Assembly (NCBI GenBank): GCA_016208525.1
Contig: JACQYJ010000012.1
Span: forward strand, 1 to 10,301
Reading direction: 5' to 3'
Source of the DNA: Deltaproteobacteria bacterium
Lineage (GTDB): Bacteria > Desulfobacterota > JAENJC01
Length of the DNA stretch: 10,301 nt
The position numbers were made by a program, and so were the translations under genes. This document shows, one piece after another, positions 1-6,460 of this stretch. Within the stretch, counting starts at the first letter, position 1. Each line of letters opens with the position of its first letter. Under the pieces are notes generated by a model. That model searched no databases and had not been told where the DNA came from. It was given only the letters and a program-made list of their open reading frames with translations.

Positions 1-533
1 GCGACCCTGCAACCGGAGCATCCAAGCGCCCTTGCTGACTCTACATAAGGCAGCCCCTTTATGGTGAGGACCGTCGCGCGCATCAGCCTTGCAAAGGATG
101 CCCAGCCGACAACCCCAAGCGCAATTATAACGGTATAAAGCCCCGGAGGAAGCACCGCTGATATCCCGATGGCAAGGAGGAGGGACGGGAATGCCATGAC
201 TACATCTATAAGCATGGTAATTGCCGCATCGGTCTTACCCCCGATATAGCCGGATAATAGCCCCAATGAAAGACCTATGCTCATGGAAACAACTGTTGCA
301 ATGACCGCAACGGACAGGGAGACCCTGGCTCCATAGATTATCCGGCTGAGGACATCACGCCCCTTGTTGTCCGTTCCCAGGAGGTGCTGAAAGGAGGGCG
401 GCATCCGCAGAGAGTCAAGGTCTATGGAGAGAGGGTCGTAAGGCGAGATAAGAGGGGCCATAATCGAGACAAGGATTATCCCCGAAGCTAAGACAGCTGC
501 TGAAAGAGCTATTTTGTCTTTGATTATCCTCAT
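1..533 (-). CDS. dppC: DppC/OppC-type ABC peptide transporter permease, C-terminus outside window
   Basis: This is an inner-membrane permease subunit of a dipeptide/oligopeptide ABC importer, which pairs with a DppB-type subunit to form the translocation channel. The 177 codons visible show the family layout: a short cytoplasmic start, a first membrane helix (about residues 9-29) ending in APLISPYDP, the LLGTDNKGRDVLSR motif (51-64), then helices around 71-95, 107-128 and 132-147. The cytoplasmic EAA-type loop begins at YVESARALG (163-171), just before the window edge. The start is the ATG at 533-531. The codon immediately before it in the same frame is TAG, so no earlier start is possible. 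This ATG overlaps the stop of the upstream AlbA_2 gene as ATGA. The matching dppB lies about 3.6 kb upstream, an unusual separation for genes that are normally adjacent. The substrate cannot be read from the sequence. Confidence 0.93.
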   Translation of the reverse strand, partial: MRIIKDKIALSAAVLASGIILVSIMAPLISPYDPLSIDLDSLRMPPSFQHLLGTDNKGRDVLSRIIYGARVSLSVAVIATVVSMSIGLSLGLLSGYIGGKTDAAITMLIDVVMAFPSLLLAIGISAVLPPGLYTVIIALGVVGWASFARLMRATVLTIKGLPYVESARALGCSGCRV

Positions 534-1966
534 CTACAGATTTCCCAATGTCCACCCCTGGCCGAACCGACACGTTTGAGAATCCCGTCGTATTTGAGCC
601 GTGCAATCTGTTTTTCGACCGCCGTTATCGAAATCCCGATCATCTCTGATATCTTTTTAGCGCTTATAGTTCTATCCGCAGCTATAGCCTCCAATATCTT
701 CACTGAACTTTCACCCAACCTTTCACCCAACCTTTCACCCAACCTTTCACCCAACCTTTCACCCAACCTTTCACCCAACCTTTCACCCAACCTTTCACCC
801 AACCTTTCACCCAACCTTTCACCCAACCTTTCACCCAACCTTTCTTCAGTTTTACCTAAAGGTCGTTTAAAAATGATGGTATAAAAGGTTTCATGTAGGA
901 TCTCCGGGAGGGACAACCCGGCGGCGACCATCGTCTCGCTCATCCGCCTGATGCCAGTGCCGGCCCTTTCTCCTTTATCCATACGATGGAAAAGATCGGC
1001 AATAAGCTCATTGCGTCTCATCGAAACACGGCCAAAGTCTTTTTTATGCAATCCTTTAGGGATACCGCCAGGATTTGTTATTTCTACCCTGTCGTCATAG
1101 ACCTCGATCATAAGGCTTGTGCCGGTCATACTGTAGTCGCGGTGTATTATCGAATTTACCAGGGCCTCACGCAGGGCTTCAAGAGGTATCTCATAGATAT
1201 CCTCACGGTTTATGCCTTTGATTATACTGCGCCGGTTAAGATGCTTTTTGAGGAAAAGGACGGCGGCATTGAACTGGGTCAGGAGATCATCCTGAATATC
1301 CTGCCTGTCGAAGATATGCACCCGGTCTGTACCCTTGAAGGCGATCAATGTCATCTGGGCCTGGAGGATGAAGCGCCGTGACTCCTTGGCAAAAAAGAGA
1401 ATCCCTGCATTGGTAATCCCTTCTCCCCTGGCAATATTAAGGCTTGATAGGACGTCCCTTGCAGCAACCCGCCCCATCCTGATATGGGCCTCTTTCAGGA
1501 ATGTGCTAACCTTTTCCTTGGAGATGTCGTCCCAACTTATCTTTGGATTGATTTTTTCCTCAAAAGGGACCACATCATTTTCCTGAAACATTATCCTCAG
1601 TTCCTGGCCGGACATCTTCTGCGTAGCGCCGTCAAGTCTCCTGAAATAACCTGTACTGCATGAATACGGCTTTTCATCTCCTTGTGACACCTCGACGGCA
1701 ATGATATTTTGAACCTGTCTGATTTTTATTAAGACAGAAGGGTTGCAGTTGCGGGCAATAGAATTTAGGCGGGCCTTGAGGTCATTTGTCAACACTTCCC
1801 CGGAAACAGCGCGATTATCCTTCACGCCAAGCAGGATAACGCCTCCTTTGGTGTTGGCGAACGCCACCATATCCTCGTCTATTCGTGGAGTAAAACGCTC
1901 CTTGAATTCAACCGTCAGCCTTTCGCCTTCCTGGATAAAGATTTTTATCTTTTCGGGGTCAAACAT
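530..1966 (-). CDS. AlbA_2 (Schlafen-type) / HATPase_c_4 / winged-helix putative regulator with ERLG repeats
   Basis: This 478-residue protein belongs to the group often labelled RecG-like helicase or putative transcriptional regulator, although no helicase motors are present. The N-terminal AlbA_2 domain (about 15-125) shows VEFKERF and the AFANTKGGVILLGV core. A HATPase_c_4-like region follows (about 260-345), with REALVNSIIHRDY, ITNPGGIPKG and GERAGTGIRRM. Residues 375-418 are eleven perfect ERLG repeats. The last 60 residues are a winged-helix domain (ILEAIAADRTISAKKISEMIG...) ending in GGHWEICR, a typical natural end for this family. The start ATG at 1966 has GGAG six bases upstream. It lies 62 bp downstream of the RAYT gene, and its TGA overlaps the dppC ATG. 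Relatives occur both as stand-alone regulators and near phage-defence genes. The cellular role is not known from sequence. Confidence 0.88.
   Translation of the reverse strand: MFDPEKIKIFIQEGERLTVEFKERFTPRIDEDMVAFANTKGGVILLGVKDNRAVSGEVLTNDLKARLNSIARNCNPSVLIKIRQVQNIIAVEVSQGDEKPYSCSTGYFRRLDGATQKMSGQELRIMFQENDVVPFEEKINPKISWDDISKEKVSTFLKEAHIRMGRVAARDVLSSLNIARGEGITNAGILFFAKESRRFILQAQMTLIAFKGTDRVHIFDRQDIQDDLLTQFNAAVLFLKKHLNRRSIIKGINREDIYEIPLEALREALVNSIIHRDYSMTGTSLMIEVYDDRVEITNPGGIPKGLHKKDFGRVSMRRNELIADLFHRMDKGERAGTGIRRMSETMVAAGLSLPEILHETFYTIIFKRPLGKTEERLGERLGERLGERLGERLGERLGERLGERLGERLGERLGERLGESSVKILEAIAADRTISAKKISEMIGISITAVEKQIARLKYDGILKRVGSARGGHWEICR
709..840. repeat. Coding minisatellite: 11 perfect copies of a 12-bp unit
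   Basis: The plus-strand unit is TTTCACCCAACC, repeated eleven times without a mismatch, followed by a degenerate half unit (TTTCTTC) from 841. On the coding (minus) strand each unit encodes the four residues ERLG. The unit length is a multiple of three, so copy-number change keeps the reading frame. The repeat forms a charged, probably helical linker between the ATPase-like domain and the C-terminal winged helix. Confidence 0.97.
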
Positions 1967-2028
1967 TTTAGGCTCCAGCGTGATTGCCTTGCTTAAAGAC
2001 TACCATTGATCGTTTTTATGCTACGCTC

Positions 2029-2646
2029 CTATAAAATATCTTTGTAATAAGCCTTTGCCTTCTTCTCATCCCAGATAACGGGGTTTTCGATATCCTTATC
2101 CCATTGTGAGGGATTGAATCGAATGTAATCCCTTATGCGATTTAGAGAATCCTCTGTTCGTACTACATGGTCATAGTAATTTCGCTGCCAGCCAGGACAG
2201 CCAGGATTGTCGCGCAACAGATTGACTTGTTTTACCGAATTCATTTTAAACCAGCCAATAATCCTGGGTAGCAACATCTTTCGGCGTTCCTTCCTGTATT
2301 TAATGGATGTTTCATTATGTAGGGACAATTCATGAGTTGCCCCTACATCAACCGTCCCTATATCGTCATTTGCGGTATTAATAGTCACAATCCCATGGAA
2401 ATGGTTTGGCATTATAACGTATTCATCAATCACCACATTCGGGAAATTATCAGAAACCTTTTGCCAGTACGCATGTATAACCTGTCCGTATTCGTTCAAC
2501 CGCATTTCCCCATCCACAACATCGCCGAATAAACATTCCCTGCTCAATGCGCACACTGTCACAAAATATGCCCCGGCATTTGAATAGTCGTAGCCTTCCA
2601 ATCGTATTGAATGCCTGTGATGGATGTCTGGATTGAATTTAGTCAT
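2029..2646 (-). CDS. REP-associated tyrosine transposase (RAYT, Y1_Tnp / IS200-like)
   Basis: This 205-residue single-domain Y1 (HUH-type) DNA transesterase acts on single-stranded REP hairpins. The family signature runs RHSIRLEGYDYSNAGAYFVTVCA (11-33), then the HUH metal site IMPNHFHG (78-85, H82 and H84), WQRNYYDHVVR (153-163) with the candidate nucleophile Tyr157 or Tyr158, and the closing DYIRFNP (173-179). The length matches typical RAYTs. Residues 101-109 (VGATHELSL) are encoded by a REP-like hairpin inside the gene. The ATG overlaps the stop of the HNH gene as ATGA and has no Shine-Dalgarno sequence in front, so it is probably translated by coupling. RAYTs are usually single-copy, domesticated genes associated with dispersed REP palindromes, and three such palindromes lie in this window. 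Confidence 0.9.
   Translation of the reverse strand: MTKFNPDIHHRHSIRLEGYDYSNAGAYFVTVCALSRECLFGDVVDGEMRLNEYGQVIHAYWQKVSDNFPNVVIDEYVIMPNHFHGIVTINTANDDIGTVDVGATHELSLHNETSIKYRKERRKMLLPRIIGWFKMNSVKQVNLLRDNPGCPGWQRNYYDHVVRTEDSLNRIRDYIRFNPSQWDKDIENPVIWDEKKAKAYYKDIL
2319..2346. repeat. REP-like hairpin inside the RAYT coding sequence
   Basis: The arms GTAGGGACAA (2319-2328) and TTGCCCCTAC (2337-2346) pair with one mismatch (A at 2325 against C). The loop TTCATGAG can extend the stem with T-A and C-G pairs. The core is the same as in the other two hairpins of the window. It is read in frame as VGATHELSL of the transposase. Confidence 0.85.
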
Positions 2647-3248
2647 TGTTGTTTTATCGTAGGGGCGACCGGCTGGTCGCCCCTACAAAAAGATCTTGCC
2701 ACCAAACACCAACTATTTACGTACTTGTCGCTTAGAATTCGCCTGTCTCGTTCAACAAAGTCCAAGAGCCACACCAACATTCCGTCCCACTGGGTCAAAT
2801 CGCCGGGCGGATGAAGCGACCATCCAAGTTCCTCTAAAGTCCAATGTGCCTTTGCTGCATTATGAAGCATTGATGTAGATACAAGGTTGTCGTCATCGTC
2901 TCTTCCACCGATGGCAACTGGTGTGACATGATCCAGAGTCGGGAACAACTCCCAATAAGCCTTGTGGGTCTCGGTCATTTTCCAGTTTCGGTGATATGGA
3001 AACTCCTCCGGCAGTGCAAGGGACAAAACCCTAAGAACCGGCGGAAATACGAGGCGACTGCCGGAATATCGGTCAATAAACCCATCTCGCAGAAAAACAC
3101 GCAGTGCCTGCGTTTCAGTAAAGGTGCGCGTAATCGGAGTAGGGGGGGTAAAAGGATACTCGCTTCTTGCAATGTTCGAAGCTGCCGATTCGTTGCCGAA
3201 GGATAAAGCATCGCACATAGATTTGATGATGTTGGCTTTGTCTGTCAT
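2643..3248 (-). CDS. HNH endonuclease-like protein
   Basis: The preferred product is 201 residues starting MTDKANIIKS at 3248, with GGGA a few bases upstream. The reading frame is open further, to an ATG at 3326, but that extra stretch looks non-coding. The HNH-type core is at about 101-133: PTLDHVTPVAIGG (103-115), then N121 and the N130..K133 pair of TSMLHNAAK. It is preceded by DRYSGSRLVFPP (59-70). D106-H107, N121 and N130 are the likely metal/catalytic residues. A zinc-binding cysteine pair is not evident. Residues about 189-197 (RGDQPVAPT) are encoded by the REP hairpin at 2659-2686, so the native C-terminus was probably altered by REP insertion. The TGA stop overlaps the RAYT start. 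HNH proteins of this kind can be restriction or homing-type nucleases, and the substrate is unknown. Confidence 0.78.
   Translation of the reverse strand: MTDKANIIKSMCDALSFGNESAASNIARSEYPFTPPTPITRTFTETQALRVFLRDGFIDRYSGSRLVFPPVLRVLSLALPEEFPYHRNWKMTETHKAYWELFPTLDHVTPVAIGGRDDDDNLVSTSMLHNAAKAHWTLEELGWSLHPPGDLTQWDGMLVWLLDFVERDRRILSDKYVNSWCLVARSFCRGDQPVAPTIKQQ
2659..2686. repeat. REP-like perfect hairpin at the HNH/RAYT junction
   Basis: Perfect 12-bp arms GTAGGGGCGACC (2659-2670) and GGTCGCCCCTAC (2675-2686) flank a GGCT loop. The hairpin sits 13 bp upstream of the RAYT start and inside the 3' end of the HNH gene, where it encodes the last residues before IKQQ. A hairpin next to the transposase gene is the usual arrangement of RAYT and REP. 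Confidence 0.95.
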
Positions 3249-3383
3249 AGTTATTCCCATTGTGTTAATCCTGCAGCTAACGCTCATTTTAGGCGACATC
3301 TTTATGGAGTGTTGAAGCATCCACAAATCCTTGACCTTTGTATCTCAAACATCGAACGGTCTTGTATCCTATCCTTCCTTCAA

Positions 3384-3923
3384 CTACTTCTGGCAGTCCT
3401 CAAGCCGCTCTGCAAAACCGTCATAAGTGCGAAATTGAATACCACGAGGGAGATGATGTAACCGGGCCTCAAAACGCTCCTGTCTTTGTCTGTTTGATAA
3501 TTCTCTGCGGCGTCCCATGACCAACAGGGCATTAACATACAGATTTTCGGATTTGAGGTACCTAATAAGCGGTTTGATTTGCCGCAAGGTCGCCTCTTGA
3601 TGCGCACGGCACCAAGCAATCCAGTCTTGAACTTGTTGCAAGGCGTGGTTGAACTGTTGAGAAAAGGAACCATCGCAATTAAATATATTATGGTTTGGAT
3701 GTTCCAATTCCATCAGTTCAAGAAAATTGCCGCCAGAGTTGGAGTGAACGAAAGCAAAATCCGGTCGGAAATCCGACCCAAGTGGGAATTGAGTAATGAC
3801 CTTCGCCTTTGGTGACATGAGAAAATCAAGGAGTAAATATGGGTTGCCCTCAAGAAAGGATTGTATTTCGAGCTCTGATTCGGCAGAGTCCAAGAGTTGT
3901 CTAAACCTTGTTATGCCATCCAT
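3384..3923 (-). CDS. Small Shedu-like (DUF4263) nuclease-domain protein
   Basis: This 179-residue protein resembles the C-terminal PD-(D/E)XK-type domain of the Shedu (SduA) anti-phage nuclease family. The order of features is an early acidic helix (ESELEIQSFLEGNPYLLL, 15-32), FPLGSDFRPDFAFV (46-59) with D55, the central strand FLELMELEHP (67-76) with E72 and E74, and FNHALQQVQDWIAW (91-104), the AL-Q--W helix. The usual E-X-K active-site pair reads E-X-E (E72-L-E74), so catalysis is uncertain. Typical Shedu proteins carry an extra N-terminal part that is missing here. The start ATG at 3923 has AGGA six bases upstream. It is the first gene of the block lying between dppB and dppC, 135 bp before the HNH start. 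The family call rests on motif recognition only. Confidence 0.7.
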   Translation of the reverse strand: MDGITRFRQLLDSAESELEIQSFLEGNPYLLLDFLMSPKAKVITQFPLGSDFRPDFAFVHSNSGGNFLELMELEHPNHNIFNCDGSFSQQFNHALQQVQDWIAWCRAHQEATLRQIKPLIRYLKSENLYVNALLVMGRRRELSNRQRQERFEARLHHLPRGIQFRTYDGFAERLEDCQK

Positions 3924-3956
3924 AATTGTCCTGTATTATTTGTCGTCCCATATAAA

Positions 3957-3994
3957 GCGAAGTAGGGGCAATTCATAACTTGCCCCTACTTCGC
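3957..3994. repeat. REP-like hairpin with 15-bp perfect arms, possible attenuator
   Basis: The arms GCGAAGTAGGGGCAA (3957-3971) and TTGCCCCTACTTCGC (3980-3994) are perfectly complementary around the 8-base loop TTCATAAC. On the minus strand the stem is followed by TTTATAT, so besides being a REP element it could slow or stop transcription coming from dppB into the accessory genes. It starts 34 bp upstream of the Shedu-like gene. Confidence 0.93.
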
Positions 3995-4044
3995 AAACAT
4001 TGACGAAATGACTCAAGAAGAGTATAAAGAAAGTCATTACAGCG

Positions 4045-4063
4045 CTAACGATAGTCTCGTTAG
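4045..4063. repeat. Short inverted repeat downstream of dppB
   Basis: CTAACGA (4045-4051) and TCGTTAG (4057-4063) form a perfect 7-bp stem with a 5-base loop. It lies 85 bp past the dppB stop, in the otherwise gene-free 4-kb-side boundary (3924-4148) of the inserted block. No T-run follows on the minus strand, so it is not a clear terminator. Confidence 0.6.
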
Positions 4064-4148
4064 TCCGACACCTCCAACCGAAAGGAAGGGGGCGTTTCTA
4101 TATCTACTTCTTTTTTATCACAAAATTGCCCAATATATCCACTGAATA

Positions 4149-5084
4149 TTATGCCTTGTTCTCAGTCCGAATCCTTGGATCAAGATAAGAATAAGATAAA
4201 TCCACCAACAAGTTTATCGCTACAAACACTACAGCTCCCACCAGTACCGTTCCCATTATCACAGGGTAGTCCCTCTTCATGATCCCGTCCAGGGCGTATC
4301 TACCCATCCCATCCCATCCGAATATTGTCTCTGTAAGGACTGAGCCGTTAAGGTAACTTCCGAAGTCTATCCCGATCAAAGTAACTATAGGTATCAGTGC
4401 ATTTCTCAGGGCATGTTTCATTACTACCCTGAATTCATTAAGTCCCTTTGCCCTGGCGGTCTCTATGTAGGGCTTTGACAGCACCTCCAGCATACTGGAC
4501 CTGGTTATCCTTGAAATATAGGCCGCAGAGTGGATTCCAAGGGTTGATGCAGGGAGGACAAGATAAATCAAAGCGCCGCCACCCATCCCTGAGGGTGGAA
4601 GCCAGTGGAGGATAAGGGCAAATACAAGCATCAGGATCAGTCCTACCCAGAAGACGGGGAGGGATATTCCCCAGAGGGATAAAAGAGCGGCTCCCTTCCC
4701 AAGAAAGGAGTCCCTGAAGACCGCTGAAACAACACCAAGAATTATTCCAAGAACGGTCGCAAATAGAGTAGCTGCCAGGGCAAGTTTAAATGTGTTGGGA
4801 AGCTTCTCCAATATGTCTTCCGCAATCGCCCTGTCTGTATAATACGACCTGCCAAGTTCTCCCTTAAGTATCAAACCCATATAACCGACGTATTGGACAA
4901 TGACCGGTCTGTCTTCATCGAGGTCTCTCTTTATCTTCTCCACAACCTCCTTCGGCGCTCTCTCACCAACCATCCCCGCAGCCGGATCGCCGGGAACAGC
5001 CTTCATAAGAAAAAAGGTGACAATGGTGACACCGAGGAGGGTGGGGATGAACAGGAGGAGACGTTTAAATATGTAAGTAGTCAT
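4149..5084 (-). CDS. dppB: DppB/OppB-type ABC peptide transporter permease
   Basis: This is an inner-membrane permease subunit of a peptide-class ABC importer, 311 residues, the normal full length. It begins with the family start MTTYIFKRLLLFIPTLLGVTIVTF, followed by AVPGDPA (29-35), a periplasmic stretch, and further hydrophobic helices around 101-123, 132-160, 171-190, 229-247 and 276-297. The cytoplasmic EAA loop that contacts the ATPase is YIETARAKGLNEFRVV (206-221). It ends with the usual LSYSYLDPRIR. The start ATG at 5084 has GTGGGG six bases upstream and is only 2 bp from the stop of the TatD-radical SAM gene, so the two are very likely co-transcribed. The partner dppC is not adjacent. 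It lies beyond four accessory genes. No binding protein or ATPase gene is in the window. Confidence 0.95.
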   Translation of the reverse strand: MTTYIFKRLLLFIPTLLGVTIVTFFLMKAVPGDPAAGMVGERAPKEVVEKIKRDLDEDRPVIVQYVGYMGLILKGELGRSYYTDRAIAEDILEKLPNTFKLALAATLFATVLGIILGVVSAVFRDSFLGKGAALLSLWGISLPVFWVGLILMLVFALILHWLPPSGMGGGALIYLVLPASTLGIHSAAYISRITRSSMLEVLSKPYIETARAKGLNEFRVVMKHALRNALIPIVTLIGIDFGSYLNGSVLTETIFGWDGMGRYALDGIMKRDYPVIMGTVLVGAVVFVAINLLVDLSYSYLDPRIRTENKA

Positions 5085-5086
5085 CG

Positions 5087-6454
5087 CTACCCCACTTCAT
5101 CATACTCCCTTGCCCTGAACTTCGCTCCAAGCTCTTTCTCCGTAATCTCCCTGCATCTCTCAACAGGGACTCCGGGAAGGTTGACAACCGATGCCTGGAT
5201 ATCCGGGATATAATTCTTAGCATCTTTTATGAAGGACTTAACGGCATCGTATGCGGCTTCTCCTTGCGGAGGGCGGCAGATCTTTACATACCTCTCCGCG
5301 CTTTCGGCATTCAGGCTTACTGATATGGAATCAACCAGGCCTTTCAGCTCAGGGAGAATATTCCTCCTGTGGACGAGGTTCGCAAGGCCGTCTGTGTTTA
5401 TCCTTACCTTTAAACCTTTAGACTTCAGCCACTTCGCCACTTCCTTCACAAGGTCCAGTCTTATCAGGGGCTCTCCGTATCCGCAGAAAACAACCTCCTT
5501 ATATCGGGAAGGGTCGCCTATTGCAGTAATTACTTCGTTAAAATCCGGTTCATGGGAAAGCTCAAGGTAGTGGCCCTTTACGGTATACGACCTGAACTTG
5601 GCGCAGAATGCGCACTGGTTTGTGCAGCGGTTAGTGATGTTGAGGTAAAGGGAGTCCCTTATGGGATAGGCCAGTTTGACCTCTTTCTCTGCTCCGTTAA
5701 TGCCGAAGAGTTCCTTCACATTCAGGGTCGTTATCCTTGAAACATCGTCAATTGACAGTCCCTTTACCTCTGCAATGGTCTTCGCTATCTCCTTTACAAA
5801 GGCAGGTTCGTTCCTCTTCCCCCTGTAAGGGACAGGCGCAAGATATGGGGAGTCAGTCTCTACCAGTATCCGCTCTATGGGGACATTCCTTACAACCTCT
5901 CTCGCATCGTCTGCCTTTGGAAAGGTGATGACGCCTGTAAATGATATATAAAAGCCAGGCTTCATAATCTCCCTGGCAAAGTTGTAATCCCCGGAGAAAC
6001 AGTGAACCACACCCCTTCTGACCCCTTCTTCCTTTAGTATCCTCAAGGTGTCATCATGGGCATCTCTGTCGTGAATGATAACCGGCTTCTCAATCTCCTT
6101 TGCAAGAGATAATAGTTCTCTGAATCTGGCTATCTGCATCTCCTTTGGAGAAAACTCCTTGAAGTAATCAAGACCTATCTCACCAATAGCAACTACCTTT
6201 GCAGTTTTGGCCAGTTCTCGAAGGGTCTGAAAGGTCGTCTCGTCCATATCCTTCACATCATGAGGGTGGATGCCTACGGAGGCATAGACGTTTTCATACT
6301 TCTCCGCAAGCTCCACAGCCTTTATGCTGCCGGCAAGGTTTGCGCCGACAGAGATCAGGTACCCTACCCCGGCCTCTTTGGCCCTTTGGATCACATCCTC
6401 CCTGTCTGAATCGAACTCCTTCATCTCTATGTGGGCGTGGGTGTCTATAAGCAT
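5087..6454 (-). CDS. TatD-family metal-dependent nuclease fused to a radical SAM domain
   Basis: This 455-residue two-domain protein starts at the canonical TatD N-terminus MLIDTHAHIE. The frame continues upstream to 6595, but that part is unlike the family. Residues 1-255 form a complete TatD/YcfH hydrolase barrel with metal ligands H6 and H8 (THAHI), E92 (GEIGLDYF), H128 (IIHDRD), H151 (VVHCFSG) and D201 (ETDSPYLAP). Residues about 262-455 are a compact radical SAM domain: C277, C281 and C284 (CTNQCAFC, CX3CX2C) bind the 4Fe-4S cluster, and GYGEPL (325-330) is the GE-type SAM contact. Radical SAM proteins linked to, or fused with, TatD nucleases are a recognised group of unknown substrate. 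The gene leads the minus-strand operon with dppB 2 bp downstream. A strong promoter abuts the ATG, no Shine-Dalgarno sequence is present, and leaderless translation is likely. Confidence 0.93.
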   Translation of the reverse strand: MLIDTHAHIEMKEFDSDREDVIQRAKEAGVGYLISVGANLAGSIKAVELAEKYENVYASVGIHPHDVKDMDETTFQTLRELAKTAKVVAIGEIGLDYFKEFSPKEMQIARFRELLSLAKEIEKPVIIHDRDAHDDTLRILKEEGVRRGVVHCFSGDYNFAREIMKPGFYISFTGVITFPKADDAREVVRNVPIERILVETDSPYLAPVPYRGKRNEPAFVKEIAKTIAEVKGLSIDDVSRITTLNVKELFGINGAEKEVKLAYPIRDSLYLNITNRCTNQCAFCAKFRSYTVKGHYLELSHEPDFNEVITAIGDPSRYKEVVFCGYGEPLIRLDLVKEVAKWLKSKGLKVRINTDGLANLVHRRNILPELKGLVDSISVSLNAESAERYVKICRPPQGEAAYDAVKSFIKDAKNYIPDIQASVVNLPGVPVERCREITEKELGAKFRAREYDEVG

Positions 6455-6460
6455 GGAGAA

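Noticed and set aside
709..840. Regular short repeats suggesting a CRISPR array.
   Set aside because: Units are 12 bp, directly adjacent with no spacers, and in frame within a protein gene. It is a coding minisatellite.
576..884. Plus-strand open frame with LSPN repeats.
   Set aside because: It is the complement of the ERLG repeat region inside the well-supported minus-strand regulator gene.
3265..3290. Minus-strand GAGCGTTAGCTGCAG before the HNH gene resembles the right-hand core of an integron attC site.
   Set aside because: No matching left core (RYYYAAC) or stem partner was found between this site and the end of the Shedu-like gene, no similar site follows the other genes, and no integrase is visible.
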